A stretch of DNA of 64,000 bases from CBDAKK01 sp965196605 (GTDB taxonomy: Bacteria; Spirochaetota; Spirochaetia; WTKD01; G963693115). The DNA lies in contig CBDAKK010000003.1 of assembly GCA_965196605.1 (NCBI GenBank), forward strand, positions 1 through 64,000, written 5' to 3'. The notes under the pieces were generated by a model, which searched no databases, was not told the origin of the DNA, and worked only from the letters and a program-made list of their open reading frames with translations. The position numbers and the translations under genes were made by a program. This document shows, one piece after another, positions 36,339 through 44,578 of the stretch (within the stretch, counting starts at the first letter, position 1; every line of letters starts with the position of its first letter).

Positions 36339-36813
36339 GAATACCAAAGAAAGAAAAGAAAAAGCCGCTGTGGGGGCAAGCCCCCACACCCCCGCGTATT
36401 AAGCAAACGCTTCTTGTATCATCCCTGTCAGCCTATGCGTGCCGTCCATGGCACGGCTGTGATGACGCTCACGAGCGTAGCGAGGGGATGCAAACTATTG
36501 CATAAGTGCTTTGTGGGGGGAATGTCCCCCCACGCCCCCCGTGAGTAAGACGCGGTACTGCGCTTACGCGCGGGTATTTGTGCCATGATTCACACGGTGT
36601 TATATGAATTCTTTCTGTTGCCAAGCAGCAGTTTTAAATACGCTATCCATTCGGATGGCCGTACTTTCTTTCTTTTCTTTAACATCCCTGTCAGCCTTAA
36701 TGCCCCGTCCATGGGGCGGCTGTGAGGACGCAAAATGTGTAATCCTACGCAAAAGCATGTGGTAGTTTACACGCGGTTAAGCAAGCATGAAGCTTGTAAC
36801 AAATAAATCTACA

Positions 36814-37761
36814 CTAGGCAAACGCCGCCACAGCGGTGTTCCAACTACGCAGCTCGCGTTTGGTGAAAAAGGGGGGCAGCGTCATGAGGCGGCGCGGCCT
36901 TGCGGGCACAAAGAAGCCGTTGCTCCACAGCACCTCGAGCATGCGTGAGTAGTCCTCCTCGCTTTGAGGCGGCAGCATCACGTATGCGCCGCGTTGCTCC
37001 CAGCCGCGGGGTAGTTCTAACTGCGTAGCGCGCGCCCTTATTCCCTTAAGTTCGCTTTGCGCATTTGTTATGGCGTAAATATTGGTTTTGTTTTTGTGCT
37101 CTTGAGGAAAGGGTCTGCTAGCGTATGAGGGCATGTCATCAAGCTGCGCGGTGTCTTGCGCGCTTGTAAGCAAAGTGCCGAGGCTGAGGCAAAGCGCCGC
37201 GCAGAGCACGGGAGAAACACTTGTGAGCATAAGCAATGTCTTCATGCAACTCAGTTCATCTTCTACCCATAATGCAGGCGTAAAACCAGTAGGCTGCTCT
37301 TGCCCTAAAGGAGCTAGGAGTGCATATAAAGGCGGGTCCCACGCAAGAGGTAGGGGAACACACAAAGTTTTTTTTGAGCGCAAACACTCGTCGCTCCAGC
37401 TGCCTGCAAAGGCACGCCACATGCTGCCCCGTGCATTGCTTTGCGTCAGGCTTGCATCTTCCGCCTCCATGCGCGTGTACAAACCCGCGTATGTATAATG
37501 AGGGAAAACCAGAGAAAGGCTTTTTGCAAAGCGACTCTGCCACATGCTCGGTATGTCGTGCAGTATGCCCTTATCTAGATTTTGCTTAATGCGCGCGCCT
37601 ATACCCGAGGCCTTGTAGCCCAAGACAGCCCTGCCCTCTGCCATGTCGAGGTCTATAAAGCGCGTTCCATCGTGGGTGTACAAATAAAAATCGCGCGCGC
37701 GCTTGAACACCGCCTCATGCAGCGGGTGTCGCACCTCGCGTTCTAAAAATTGCCCATTCAT
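36814..37761 (-). CDS. Truncated HemL-like (class III aminotransferase-related) protein
   Basis: A 315-aa protein. The first ~110 residues resemble the N-terminus of glutamate-1-semialdehyde aminotransferase-type enzymes (FYLYTHDGTRFIDLDMAEGRAVLGY, then VFPHYTYAGLYTRMEAEDAS). The PLP-binding core with its Lys is absent; the rest is a hydrophobic stretch (VSPVLCAALCLSLGTLL) and a C-terminal part (MLEVLWSNGFFVPARPRR) like the small domain. It is therefore not a working aminotransferase, unless a very unusual one. It overlaps the uvrD stop by 4 bp (ATGA), so it is translated with the helicase. Its function is unknown. Confidence 0.7.
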   Translation of the reverse strand: MNGQFLEREVRHPLHEAVFKRARDFYLYTHDGTRFIDLDMAEGRAVLGYKASGIGARIKQNLDKGILHDIPSMWQSRFAKSLSLVFPHYTYAGLYTRMEAEDASLTQSNARGSMWRAFAGSWSDECLRSKKTLCVPLPLAWDPPLYALLAPLGQEQPTGFTPALWVEDELSCMKTLLMLTSVSPVLCAALCLSLGTLLTSAQDTAQLDDMPSYASRPFPQEHKNKTNIYAITNAQSELKGIRARATQLELPRGWEQRGAYVMLPPQSEEDYSRMLEVLWSNGFFVPARPRRLMTLPPFFTKRELRSWNTAVAAFA

Positions 37762-39908
37762 TGCTTTGCGTCTGCGCGGCGTAGGTAAGAATCAAATTTG
37801 GGCATAAAATCTTTTTCGTCCTCATTGTCAAACTCAACGCGAACGACCGCATGTGAACCCTGTACCTTAACGGCGCGCACAAAGCCGTAGCCGTAGTCCT
37901 TGTGGTGCACGCGCTCGCCCTCTTGCCACGTCTCCTCTTGTGTACGTGGCGTTTTGTAAGACCTCGTTGCTGCGGCATGCTGTCGGTAAGAACCCCCGTG
38001 AGGCTTCTTTGCAATAGCCTCCACCCTGTGTATGTTGATTAAATTCTCACAGCCCGCCAAAAATAATGAGGGGAAGGATTCGCGCATTTTTCCATATTTC
38101 AACCTCATGGTACACGTAGTCAAATACAACGCTTCTTTTGCCCGCGTTATGCCAACGTAAAACAAGCGCCGTTCTTCCTCTAAGGCCTCTTGCAATTTTT
38201 CACTTCCATCGCGCATCTCATATGAGCTTATCATGGGTATGCTTTCCTCTTCCACCGCGCAAATAATCACGGTGTCAAATTCCAGCCCCTTGGAGCGGTG
38301 CAGGGTCATAAGCTGCACCCTTACGCTTTCTTCATGCGGCGCGTTTTCCGCAAGCGAGACTTGCTCCAAAAAATTAACCCAGCCTTCAGGCGTGTTGTCA
38401 AACTGATGCGCGTAATTTATAAATTCTTCTATATTGCTGAGTCGCTCTATATTTTTTTCGCGTTCTTCTTTCGCGTACCACGCTTTAAGTCCGCTTTTTT
38501 CTACAAGAAACGCGCACATGCCTCCTATGCTGCTGTGCCCCGCTAATGCCTCTTGGTCAAAAAGCTCCTCAAGTGCTTGACAGCCCCTTTTTGCGTTTGA
38601 TGAAATATCGCACCCCTTGTAGGCTTCCATCCACGTTACACCCTTTCGCATTTCAGCAGCAATGTCGCTTAAGCTTTTCTCCCCTATGCCGCGCGCAGGC
38701 TTGTTTGCAATGCGCAAAAAACTTATCAAGTCCTTGGGGTTAGTCACAAGGCGCGCAAAGGCTATGCTGTCTTTTACTTCTGCGCGCATAAAAAAGCTTG
38801 TTGCTCCCACCAGCGTGTAGGCTATGCGCGCAGAGCGGAGCGCGGTTTCGTAGAGGCGCGACTGCGCGTTGGTTCTAAAAAAAAGCGCGCAGGTTTTTTC
38901 TTCTTGCAGAGTTTCTCGCACAACCTTTATTATGAAATCGCACTCTGCATATTCAGAGCCTAATTTTACAAGCGTGGGTTTTTGTTTGTCGCGCAGCGTG
39001 CTAAAAATGTGCTTGCCGTGCCGCGCGCTGTTGGGTGCAATGACGGCGTTTGCAAGTTCCAAAATTGAAGGAGTAGAACGGTAATTTTGCTCCAGCTTTA
39101 TCACCTGTGCATTGGGAATGTGCTCGTGAAACGTCAAAATGTTTTCCACCATAGCTCCGCGAAACTTATAAATGGATTGGTCATCGTCGCCTACTACACA
39201 AATGTTTTGCGTATGCTCACATAATTCCTTGAGCAGTAAAAACTGTATGCGGTTTGTGTCTTGGTACTCGTCTATGAGAAACCACTGCCACCAACGTTGC
39301 ACCGCGGCTTTGACGTGCTCATGTTCTTGTAAAAGCCTGTGTGGCTTTATGAGCAAGTCTCCAAAATCGACATTACCCGTGTTGTTTTTCACCTGTTCAT
39401 ATTCTCGGTAGAGATCGGGGTCAACCATAAATTCTTTCAGGGCTTCGTCGCTTGCATCTGCCCACAGCCCAAAGTCCTTTGCGCGTGATATTCCCGAGAG
39501 CATGCCGCGCAGCGTTGCGCTATCCGTACATCCAGTAATTTGTTTCAATAAGGAAATTGAATCGTCTGCGTCATATATTTGAAAGTCGGAGGCAACGCGC
39601 GCATCACTTGAAAACCTGCGCAACATGTACGCACCAAATGAGTGAAAGGTGCTTATGTAAGGCCTTCGTTCTACAAGCCCCACTGCGTTTTCTACGCGCA
39701 TGAGCATTTCACGCGCCGCCTGGTTTGTAAACGTCATTGCCAATATTGACGAGGGGCGCGTGCCACGCTCATGAATAAGCCATGCTATTTTTGTGCTAAT
39801 GACCGTGGTTTTGCCTGAGCCGGGGCCTGCCAAAATAATCAAGGGCGAATCTACATGCGTGACCGCTTGTGCCTGTACGGCGTTGAGGGATGAGAGCATG
39901 TCTGCCAT
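37758..39908 (-). CDS. uvrD: UvrD/PcrA-type ATP-dependent DNA helicase
   Basis: A 716-aa superfamily-1A helicase. Motifs in order: LNAVQAQAV (Q motif, residues 8-16), ILAGPGSGKTTVIST (Walker A), AMTFTNQAAREM, FLIDEYQDTNRIQF (Walker B), VVGDDDQSIYKFRGA, LEQNYRSTPSIL, and LMTLHRSKGLEFDTVI plus VGITRAKEALYL near residue 600. The C-terminus has the Tudor-like EGERVHHKDYGYGFVRAVKV that binds RNA polymerase in PcrA and UvrD. It acts in excision repair and fork clearance. The ribosome-binding site is AAGGGT. The overlapping HemL-like gene follows. Confidence 0.95.
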   Translation of the reverse strand: MADMLSSLNAVQAQAVTHVDSPLIILAGPGSGKTTVISTKIAWLIHERGTRPSSILAMTFTNQAAREMLMRVENAVGLVERRPYISTFHSFGAYMLRRFSSDARVASDFQIYDADDSISLLKQITGCTDSATLRGMLSGISRAKDFGLWADASDEALKEFMVDPDLYREYEQVKNNTGNVDFGDLLIKPHRLLQEHEHVKAAVQRWWQWFLIDEYQDTNRIQFLLLKELCEHTQNICVVGDDDQSIYKFRGAMVENILTFHEHIPNAQVIKLEQNYRSTPSILELANAVIAPNSARHGKHIFSTLRDKQKPTLVKLGSEYAECDFIIKVVRETLQEEKTCALFFRTNAQSRLYETALRSARIAYTLVGATSFFMRAEVKDSIAFARLVTNPKDLISFLRIANKPARGIGEKSLSDIAAEMRKGVTWMEAYKGCDISSNAKRGCQALEELFDQEALAGHSSIGGMCAFLVEKSGLKAWYAKEEREKNIERLSNIEEFINYAHQFDNTPEGWVNFLEQVSLAENAPHEESVRVQLMTLHRSKGLEFDTVIICAVEEESIPMISSYEMRDGSEKLQEALEEERRLFYVGITRAKEALYLTTCTMRLKYGKMRESFPSLFLAGCENLINIHRVEAIAKKPHGGSYRQHAAATRSYKTPRTQEETWQEGERVHHKDYGYGFVRAVKVQGSHAVVRVEFDNEDEKDFMPKFDSYLRRADAKQ

Positions 39909-39917
39909 ATAATACCC

Positions 39918-41015
39918 TTAGGGGAGTGGAACTATGAGCAGCCTATTTTCAGTTGGGCGCACTGCCCGCCAACCTATGCGAAACACCATGGGGAGGCTTT
40001 TCTGAGGCACGGGAATTGCCACTTCGTTTATTTGCAGTGTAATCGCGGCAGCATTTGACACGGAGAGGTCTATGTACTGCGTTTCTGGCACAGTTTTGAG
40101 AATGGGCGTATTTATAAAACCTTGAAGCAACTCTTCAGAGTTTTCATATTGATAGTAAACCGCATCCGCAATTTTGGTGCCTAAGCGTAGTTGTATAGGC
40201 CGCATAACGGGTGATGAGAGCACTTGAAACACTTCTCCGTCCGCGTCTTCCAACACTTCTTCTACGGCATTATTGAGCTCTGCTATGGCTACGTTTTCTT
40301 GGGTTTGCGGCACCCGTGGGTTGCTTGTACGCGGGTCAAAGCGCAAAAGCAAACTGCGCCGCGCAAGGTTAATTTCACGGAGTATCACAATGTACTCCAC
40401 ATTTTCAGAAAGCAAAATGGGCGTAGGGGTATTTTCCTCAAGTGTGTATTTTGTTTCTCCAATGCTAATAATGGGTGGAGATATCGATGTTACAACTGCG
40501 GTAGCTTCCGACTCACCCTTAACAAGCAGTATGGTTTCCTTAAGATCAAAAGTGTTTTCGTAAATGCTTGTAACCGTGGTTATGTCCACGCTTTCTTCGC
40601 CTTGCTGCTTTGCCCTTTCTGCAATAAAGGAACGCACCTTAGGATAGGTCCACCAGAGCCCTACGCCACATAAGACGACAAGCACTGACACTATAAACAA
40701 GACGGGTGAACGTTTGCGCTTTTGTTTGGCATTTTGTTTTTTTTTCGATATATTGATAACGTCAAACTGTATGGGCGTTTCCGATACCGCGGTAGATTTA
40801 AACAAGGCTAAGGCCTTCTCTTCATCTCCTCCAAGGTATTTAGCGTACAACTTAATAAAGCCCACAAGATGCATTTCAGAAGCCATTTTTTCCTTGTTCA
40901 TGTTTTCAAGCGCTTCAATGACATCTGTTACAATTTTTGTATCTTCGGAAACCTGCTCAATACTAAGCCCGCGTGCTTCTCTGAGTTCCTTTAAATATTC
41001 TCCATATTGTTTCAT
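39918..41015 (-). CDS. RodZ-like membrane protein with N-terminal helix-turn-helix
   Basis: A 365-aa bitopic protein. Residues 1-70 are an HTH_25 domain (YGEYLKELREARGLSIEQVS, then FIKLYAKYLGGDEEKALALF). A Lys/Arg-rich linker leads to one membrane span near residue 110 (VLFIVSVLVVLCGVGLWW), followed by a periplasmic domain of ~240 residues ending in a beta-rich part. This layout is that of RodZ, which links MreB to the wall-synthesis machinery. The ATG at 41015 is chosen by the HTH start; AAGGATT upstream overlaps the lolA stop. The long periplasmic part is not typical in sequence. Confidence 0.75.
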   Translation of the reverse strand: MKQYGEYLKELREARGLSIEQVSEDTKIVTDVIEALENMNKEKMASEMHLVGFIKLYAKYLGGDEEKALALFKSTAVSETPIQFDVINISKKKQNAKQKRKRSPVLFIVSVLVVLCGVGLWWTYPKVRSFIAERAKQQGEESVDITTVTSIYENTFDLKETILLVKGESEATAVVTSISPPIISIGETKYTLEENTPTPILLSENVEYIVILREINLARRSLLLRFDPRTSNPRVPQTQENVAIAELNNAVEEVLEDADGEVFQVLSSPVMRPIQLRLGTKIADAVYYQYENSEELLQGFINTPILKTVPETQYIDLSVSNAAAITLQINEVAIPVPQKSLPMVFRIGWRAVRPTENRLLIVPLP

Positions 41016-41031
41016 ATTGTGCAGCCAATCC

Positions 41032-41751
41032 TTAAAATAAAAAGTCTTCCATAACATTTGCCGTTGGCGGCGGGTCGTAGTTAAAACGCACGTCGGGAAT
41101 TCCCGTGTTGACTTGTATGTTTGAAAAATCAAATTGTACGGTTTCTCTATTATAAGTAAGAGCCTCAACTCTATAAATAAGAAAATCCCTTCCTATTGAA
41201 ATAAGCAATTCACGAAAGTTTTGTGAGGGCGACTTCCATTTCATGCGTATTTTCATAACGTACTCGCGAGGCGTTCTATTTTCTAGTGGAACAAATGTAG
41301 GCTTATCGACATATGAAGCTATATAACGCTTGAGTAATTGATCTAAGCCCGTGCGACTTGTAAAAGTGCCCGTGGATGTGTTTGCGTTTTTTGACTGTTT
41401 CAAGACTATGTTCTGCTGCGGAATGTAAATGAAAAAACTTTTCCCGTCGCTTACCATGACCTGATCTTTAGGGCTAGAAAAATTGATGCGAAGCTTATTA
41501 GGCACTTTAGAAAACAGGAGTCCTTGGTTCACTTTTCTATTTTGTGTTATGATAACATTTGCTTGAAAGTCCTCAAAGCTTGCGTATTTTTCAGCAACTT
41601 GTTGCATAAAGTCATCTGCCGTTTCTAATGATGCTTGTTGTGCTTGTAGCCCATGCTCCGCAGCAAAAAATAGCAAGAAAGCCAAAAAGTACCGCATATG
41701 CTTAGCACTACTACGGTGTTGCGTAGCTTGTATTGTTTTTTTTCTTTCCAT
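41032..41751 (-). CDS. lolA: Outer-membrane lipoprotein carrier protein LolA-like
   Basis: A 239-aa periplasmic protein. A signal peptide (MRYFLAFLLFFAAEHGLQAQ) is preceded by 18 charged residues when the ATG at 41751 is used, which has an AAGGAAA ribosome-binding site; ATG 41697 would give a standard signal peptide but no site. The mature part reads FEDFQANVIITQNRK, KLRINFSSPKDQVMVSDGKSF and FIYIPQQNIVLKQ, the LolA pattern for shuttling lipoproteins. It stands 16 bp before the RodZ-like gene. A LolCDE-like exporter lies at the other end of the window (62327-64000). Confidence 0.85.
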   Translation of the reverse strand: MERKKTIQATQHRSSAKHMRYFLAFLLFFAAEHGLQAQQASLETADDFMQQVAEKYASFEDFQANVIITQNRKVNQGLLFSKVPNKLRINFSSPKDQVMVSDGKSFFIYIPQQNIVLKQSKNANTSTGTFTSRTGLDQLLKRYIASYVDKPTFVPLENRTPREYVMKIRMKWKSPSQNFRELLISIGRDFLIYRVEALTYNRETVQFDFSNIQVNTGIPDVRFNYDPPPTANVMEDFLF

Positions 41752-41927
41752 GTGTAACGTTATTTCCTTACTGTATTGTCTACGTTGGAGTTGGGGCGTG
41801 CGCACAAAGGCGCAAATTCCACAGTACTTTATACTTTATTTTTATTATGAAGTATTACACGCTTTTATAGCAATAAAAGGGCGTGGTTTCCACTTGCAAT
41901 AGTACAGGATTTATGTCTGCTGACGCA

Positions 41928-42265
41928 GTGTTGCTTTTGGGGGCAAACTCCCACGCCCGTCTTGGGTAAGACACGGTACTTGCGCATGAGCGCTTTGTGG
42001 GGGAGTGTCCCCACGCCCCCTTGTAATAAGACGCAGTACTGCGCTTGCGCGCGCGGGGGCTGTCCGCCACCCATGGCACGGCTGTAGGTGCAAGCACAAG
42101 TTGCTTTAGCTTGATTGCTCACGCTTTTTGTACCATCCATGGCGCCCTATGCGTGTCATCCATGACACGGGCGTGCCACTGCGCGGGACGCACTATGCAA
42201 ATATTTCGGACGGCTGTTCTTTTTTTCTTTTTTTACCATCCATGGCATGTGCGTGCGACGGAAAA
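41928..42265. repeat. Intergenic palindromic mosaic repeat, locus D
   Basis: Between the divergent lolA and DUF6282 genes. Two G-rich hairpin units with AAGACGCAGTACTGCGCTTG-type tails (41935-42055) precede a ~170-bp block (42060-42230) that is the inverse of 9550-9720 in locus A. It contains the palindrome GTGTCATCCATGACAC. A poly-T/C tract and an ACCATCCATGG core close it. No gene is seen in 41752-42407. Confidence 0.8.
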
Positions 42266-42320
42266 AGTCGAGAGCACGAAGGCACGACAGCCGTGCAACG
42301 AGCAGTATACAATATAATTA

Positions 42321-42353
42321 TTGATATACAAAATGCAATTTTCTTTATATCAA
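42321..42353. promoter_or_regulatory. Operator-like inverted repeat upstream of the DUF6282 gene
   Basis: TTGATATA (42321-42328) and TATATCAA (42346-42353) form a perfect 8-bp inverted repeat, extending imperfectly inward. TTGATA could be a -35 and TTATAT (42345-42350) a -10 with an 18-bp spacer, so a repressor bound here would cover the promoter. Confidence 0.4.
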
Positions 42354-42407
42354 CATTAATGTTTGTTATTTTTTACATCTTGTTTTATGACATGAGAGGA
42401 GGGTCTT

Positions 42408-43253
42408 ATGGTGTCAATGGAATCAATTATTGACATGCATGTTCATTCCGCGCCGGATATTCGTCAAAGGGCGTATACAGATTTTCAGTTATTGGAGGCG
42501 GGTGTGAGCGTGGGAGCAAGGGCAATTGTCATTAAATCTCACCATGGGACGACCATGAATAGAGCATTTCTCGCGAATGAATATAACAAAAAAGTTCACC
42601 AAGACAGCAACGATTTTGTTATGTATGGAAGCGTAACCTTGAATGATGCAATTGGTGGACTCAACTCCATTGCCGTAGAAACTGGATTGAAAATGGGCGC
42701 GAAAGTCATTTGGCTGCCGACCACAGGGGCAGCAAATCATAAAAGGGCTTACAGAAAATCCGGCGGCATTGTGTGTGCAGAAAATAACAAAGCAGTGCCA
42801 GCGGTTCTTGAAATTTTGAAGATGATTAAAGACTACGATGTGGTTTTAGGTACAGGGCATGTTTCTGCGCAAGAAACATTTATTGTAGTCGAGGAAGCGA
42901 AAAAAATGGGAATTGACAAAATTGTTGTGACGCACCCCGAGTTTTGGGTTACGCCAATGTCCTATGAAGACCAAATCAAAATTGTAAAGGACTACGACGT
43001 CTACCTTGAGCGATGTTATGCTCAACCCATGGGTGGGGGAATGTACAAAAGCAACCTTGAAGATAATTATGAAATATTCAAAAAAGTCGGTGCAAACAAT
43101 TATCTATTATCTACCGATGGTGGACAAGTCGAGAATCCACATTGGGAATTGGCATATGCTGAGTATATGCAATATTTCTTGGACAAGGGCGTGAGCGAAA
43201 AAGACTTGCATATAATTACAAAAGAAAATGCAAGAAAACTATTGTCCATATAA
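42408..43253 (+). CDS. DUF6282 family protein (amidohydrolase-like)
   Basis: A 281-aa cytoplasmic protein. DMHVHSAPDIRQRAYTD at residues 9-25 holds an HxH motif like the metal site of amidohydrolases. ARAIVIKSHHGTTMNRAFLAN, GTGHVSAQE, VVTHPEFW and LSTDGGQVENP follow in the order of a TIM-barrel metal hydrolase. I recognise this as the DUF6282 family; its substrate is unknown. A GGAGGG ribosome-binding site precedes the ATG. A MatC-type transporter starts 16 bp downstream, so the two probably import and hydrolyse one compound, perhaps a carboxylate. Confidence 0.82.
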   Translation: MVSMESIIDMHVHSAPDIRQRAYTDFQLLEAGVSVGARAIVIKSHHGTTMNRAFLANEYNKKVHQDSNDFVMYGSVTLNDAIGGLNSIAVETGLKMGAKVIWLPTTGAANHKRAYRKSGGIVCAENNKAVPAVLEILKMIKDYDVVLGTGHVSAQETFIVVEEAKKMGIDKIVVTHPEFWVTPMSYEDQIKIVKDYDVYLERCYAQPMGGGMYKSNLEDNYEIFKKVGANNYLLSTDGGQVENPHWELAYAEYMQYFLDKGVSEKDLHIITKENARKLLSI

Positions 43254-43269
43254 ATAACAGGATTCAATC

Positions 43270-44559
43270 ATGCTAAGTGTAATCGTTATCCTTGCAATTG
43301 TAGTATCTATTGGCTTGGGCTATAAAACAAAAATAAACACCGGCTTATTTGCCATTGTGTTTGCGTACCTTATTGGTTCTTTTATTTTACAATTATCTCC
43401 AAATCAAATAATCAAAATGTGGCCCCTAAAAATCTTTTTTATTATTCTTTCCGTTTGCGTGTTTTATAATTTTGCCACCACAAATGGAACATTGGAAAAA
43501 TTATCTCAGCATCTGTTATACCGCACCAGAAAAATTCCCCTCTTATTACCCTTTGCTATTTTTTTTACCGCAACATTAATTGCAGGATTAGGGGCGGGCT
43601 ATTTTACCGTGCTGGCATTTTTTGCGCCCATCACATTGATTGTGTGTGAAAAAGCAGGGCTGCATAAATTAATTGGCGCGCTCGCAGCGAATTACGGCGC
43701 ACTGGCCGGCGCCAACTTTATGACAAGCGGCAGTGGAATTATATTCAAAGGGCTGATAGAAAATAGCGGATACACTACTGAGAGCTATCAATACACTTCG
43801 ACAATATTTGTAACAACACTCATTCTGCCAATAATAGTGCTTGCTATTCTTATCGTATTGAATAAAAAAATTAATCATGTTCCCGCAGTGTTGCATATAT
43901 CCCCGCCAGAAAAATTTGATAAGAAGCAAAAAACCACCGTAACGCTCATGATTGTCATGGTGCTGCTTGTGCTCTTATTCCCCGTTTTACATTCTATTTT
44001 CCCCAATAATGCGGGTATCAAGTTTATGAATTCTAAAATCAACATTGCATTTGTTGCGATGATTTTTTCATTGATTGCCTTATTTTTGCGACTGGGAAAC
44101 GAGAAAGAGGTTATTGCAAAAGTCCCTTGGCAAACATTAATCATGATTTGTGGTGTGGGCATGCTGATTGCTGTGGCAATAAAAGCGGGCACGGTTGATT
44201 TATTGTCCCATTGGGTTGGCACGACAATTCCTCCTCAATTGGTGCCAATAACCTTATCGCTAGTTGGCGGCTTCATGTCATTTTTTAGCAGCACGTTAGG
44301 AGTTGTGACGCCAACCTTGTTTCCCATTGTTCCTGTTATTGCCCAAGGTACAAGCTTGAACCCAGCAGTGTTATTTTCTGCTATTATTTTGGGCGCGCAG
44401 GCAAGTTCTATTTCTCCGTTTTCTTCCGGGGGGAGTTTGATACTAGGCGCTACAAAAGAAGAGGAAAAAAACAAATTTTACAACCAGTTGATTATAGCAG
44501 CCCCGGTAAGTTTGGTTGCTGCAATAATTTTTAGTTTTATTCTGAGCTATATTGTTTAA
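43270..44559 (+). CDS. Dicarboxylate carrier MatC-like permease
   Basis: A 429-aa inner-membrane transporter with about 11-12 spans, of the ion-transporter/SLC13-like type with a MatC-like N-terminus. Conserved segments are LGAGYFTVLAFFAPITLIVCEKAG, LAANYGALAGANFMTSGSGIIF and, in the C-half, SFFSSTLGVVTPTLFPIVPVIA and GAQASSISPFSSGGSLILGA, the paired re-entrant Ser/Thr-rich loops that bind substrate. It shares an operon with the DUF6282 gene. The substrate is probably a small di- or monocarboxylate. Confidence 0.8.
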   Translation: MLSVIVILAIVVSIGLGYKTKINTGLFAIVFAYLIGSFILQLSPNQIIKMWPLKIFFIILSVCVFYNFATTNGTLEKLSQHLLYRTRKIPLLLPFAIFFTATLIAGLGAGYFTVLAFFAPITLIVCEKAGLHKLIGALAANYGALAGANFMTSGSGIIFKGLIENSGYTTESYQYTSTIFVTTLILPIIVLAILIVLNKKINHVPAVLHISPPEKFDKKQKTTVTLMIVMVLLVLLFPVLHSIFPNNAGIKFMNSKINIAFVAMIFSLIALFLRLGNEKEVIAKVPWQTLIMICGVGMLIAVAIKAGTVDLLSHWVGTTIPPQLVPITLSLVGGFMSFFSSTLGVVTPTLFPIVPVIAQGTSLNPAVLFSAIILGAQASSISPFSSGGSLILGATKEEEKNKFYNQLIIAAPVSLVAAIIFSFILSYIV

Positions 44560-44578
44560 AAACCCGTATAAATTCTTA

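Larger units (their letters stand above)
35954..36735. repeat. Intergenic palindromic mosaic repeat, locus C
   Basis: Between convergent aspS and the HemL-like gene. It begins at the aspS stop with CATAAGTGCTTTGTGGGGGG and contains that same ~180-bp unit twice in direct orientation (35954-36135 and 36501-36682). Between them are a 44-bp near-perfect palindrome (36143-36186), a pyrimidine/purine hairpin (36296-36338), a G-rich hairpin (36369-36388) and the CGAGGGGATGCAAACTATTG block (36480-36499). Other blocks match loci A and E. The short frames across it overlap each other in several frames and look spurious. Confidence 0.85.

Noticed and set aside
36059..36548. Overlapping frames of 80-150 codons in locus C (both strands)
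   Set aside because: They share phrases with frames in loci A and E because the DNA repeats in several frames; no one frame is favoured.
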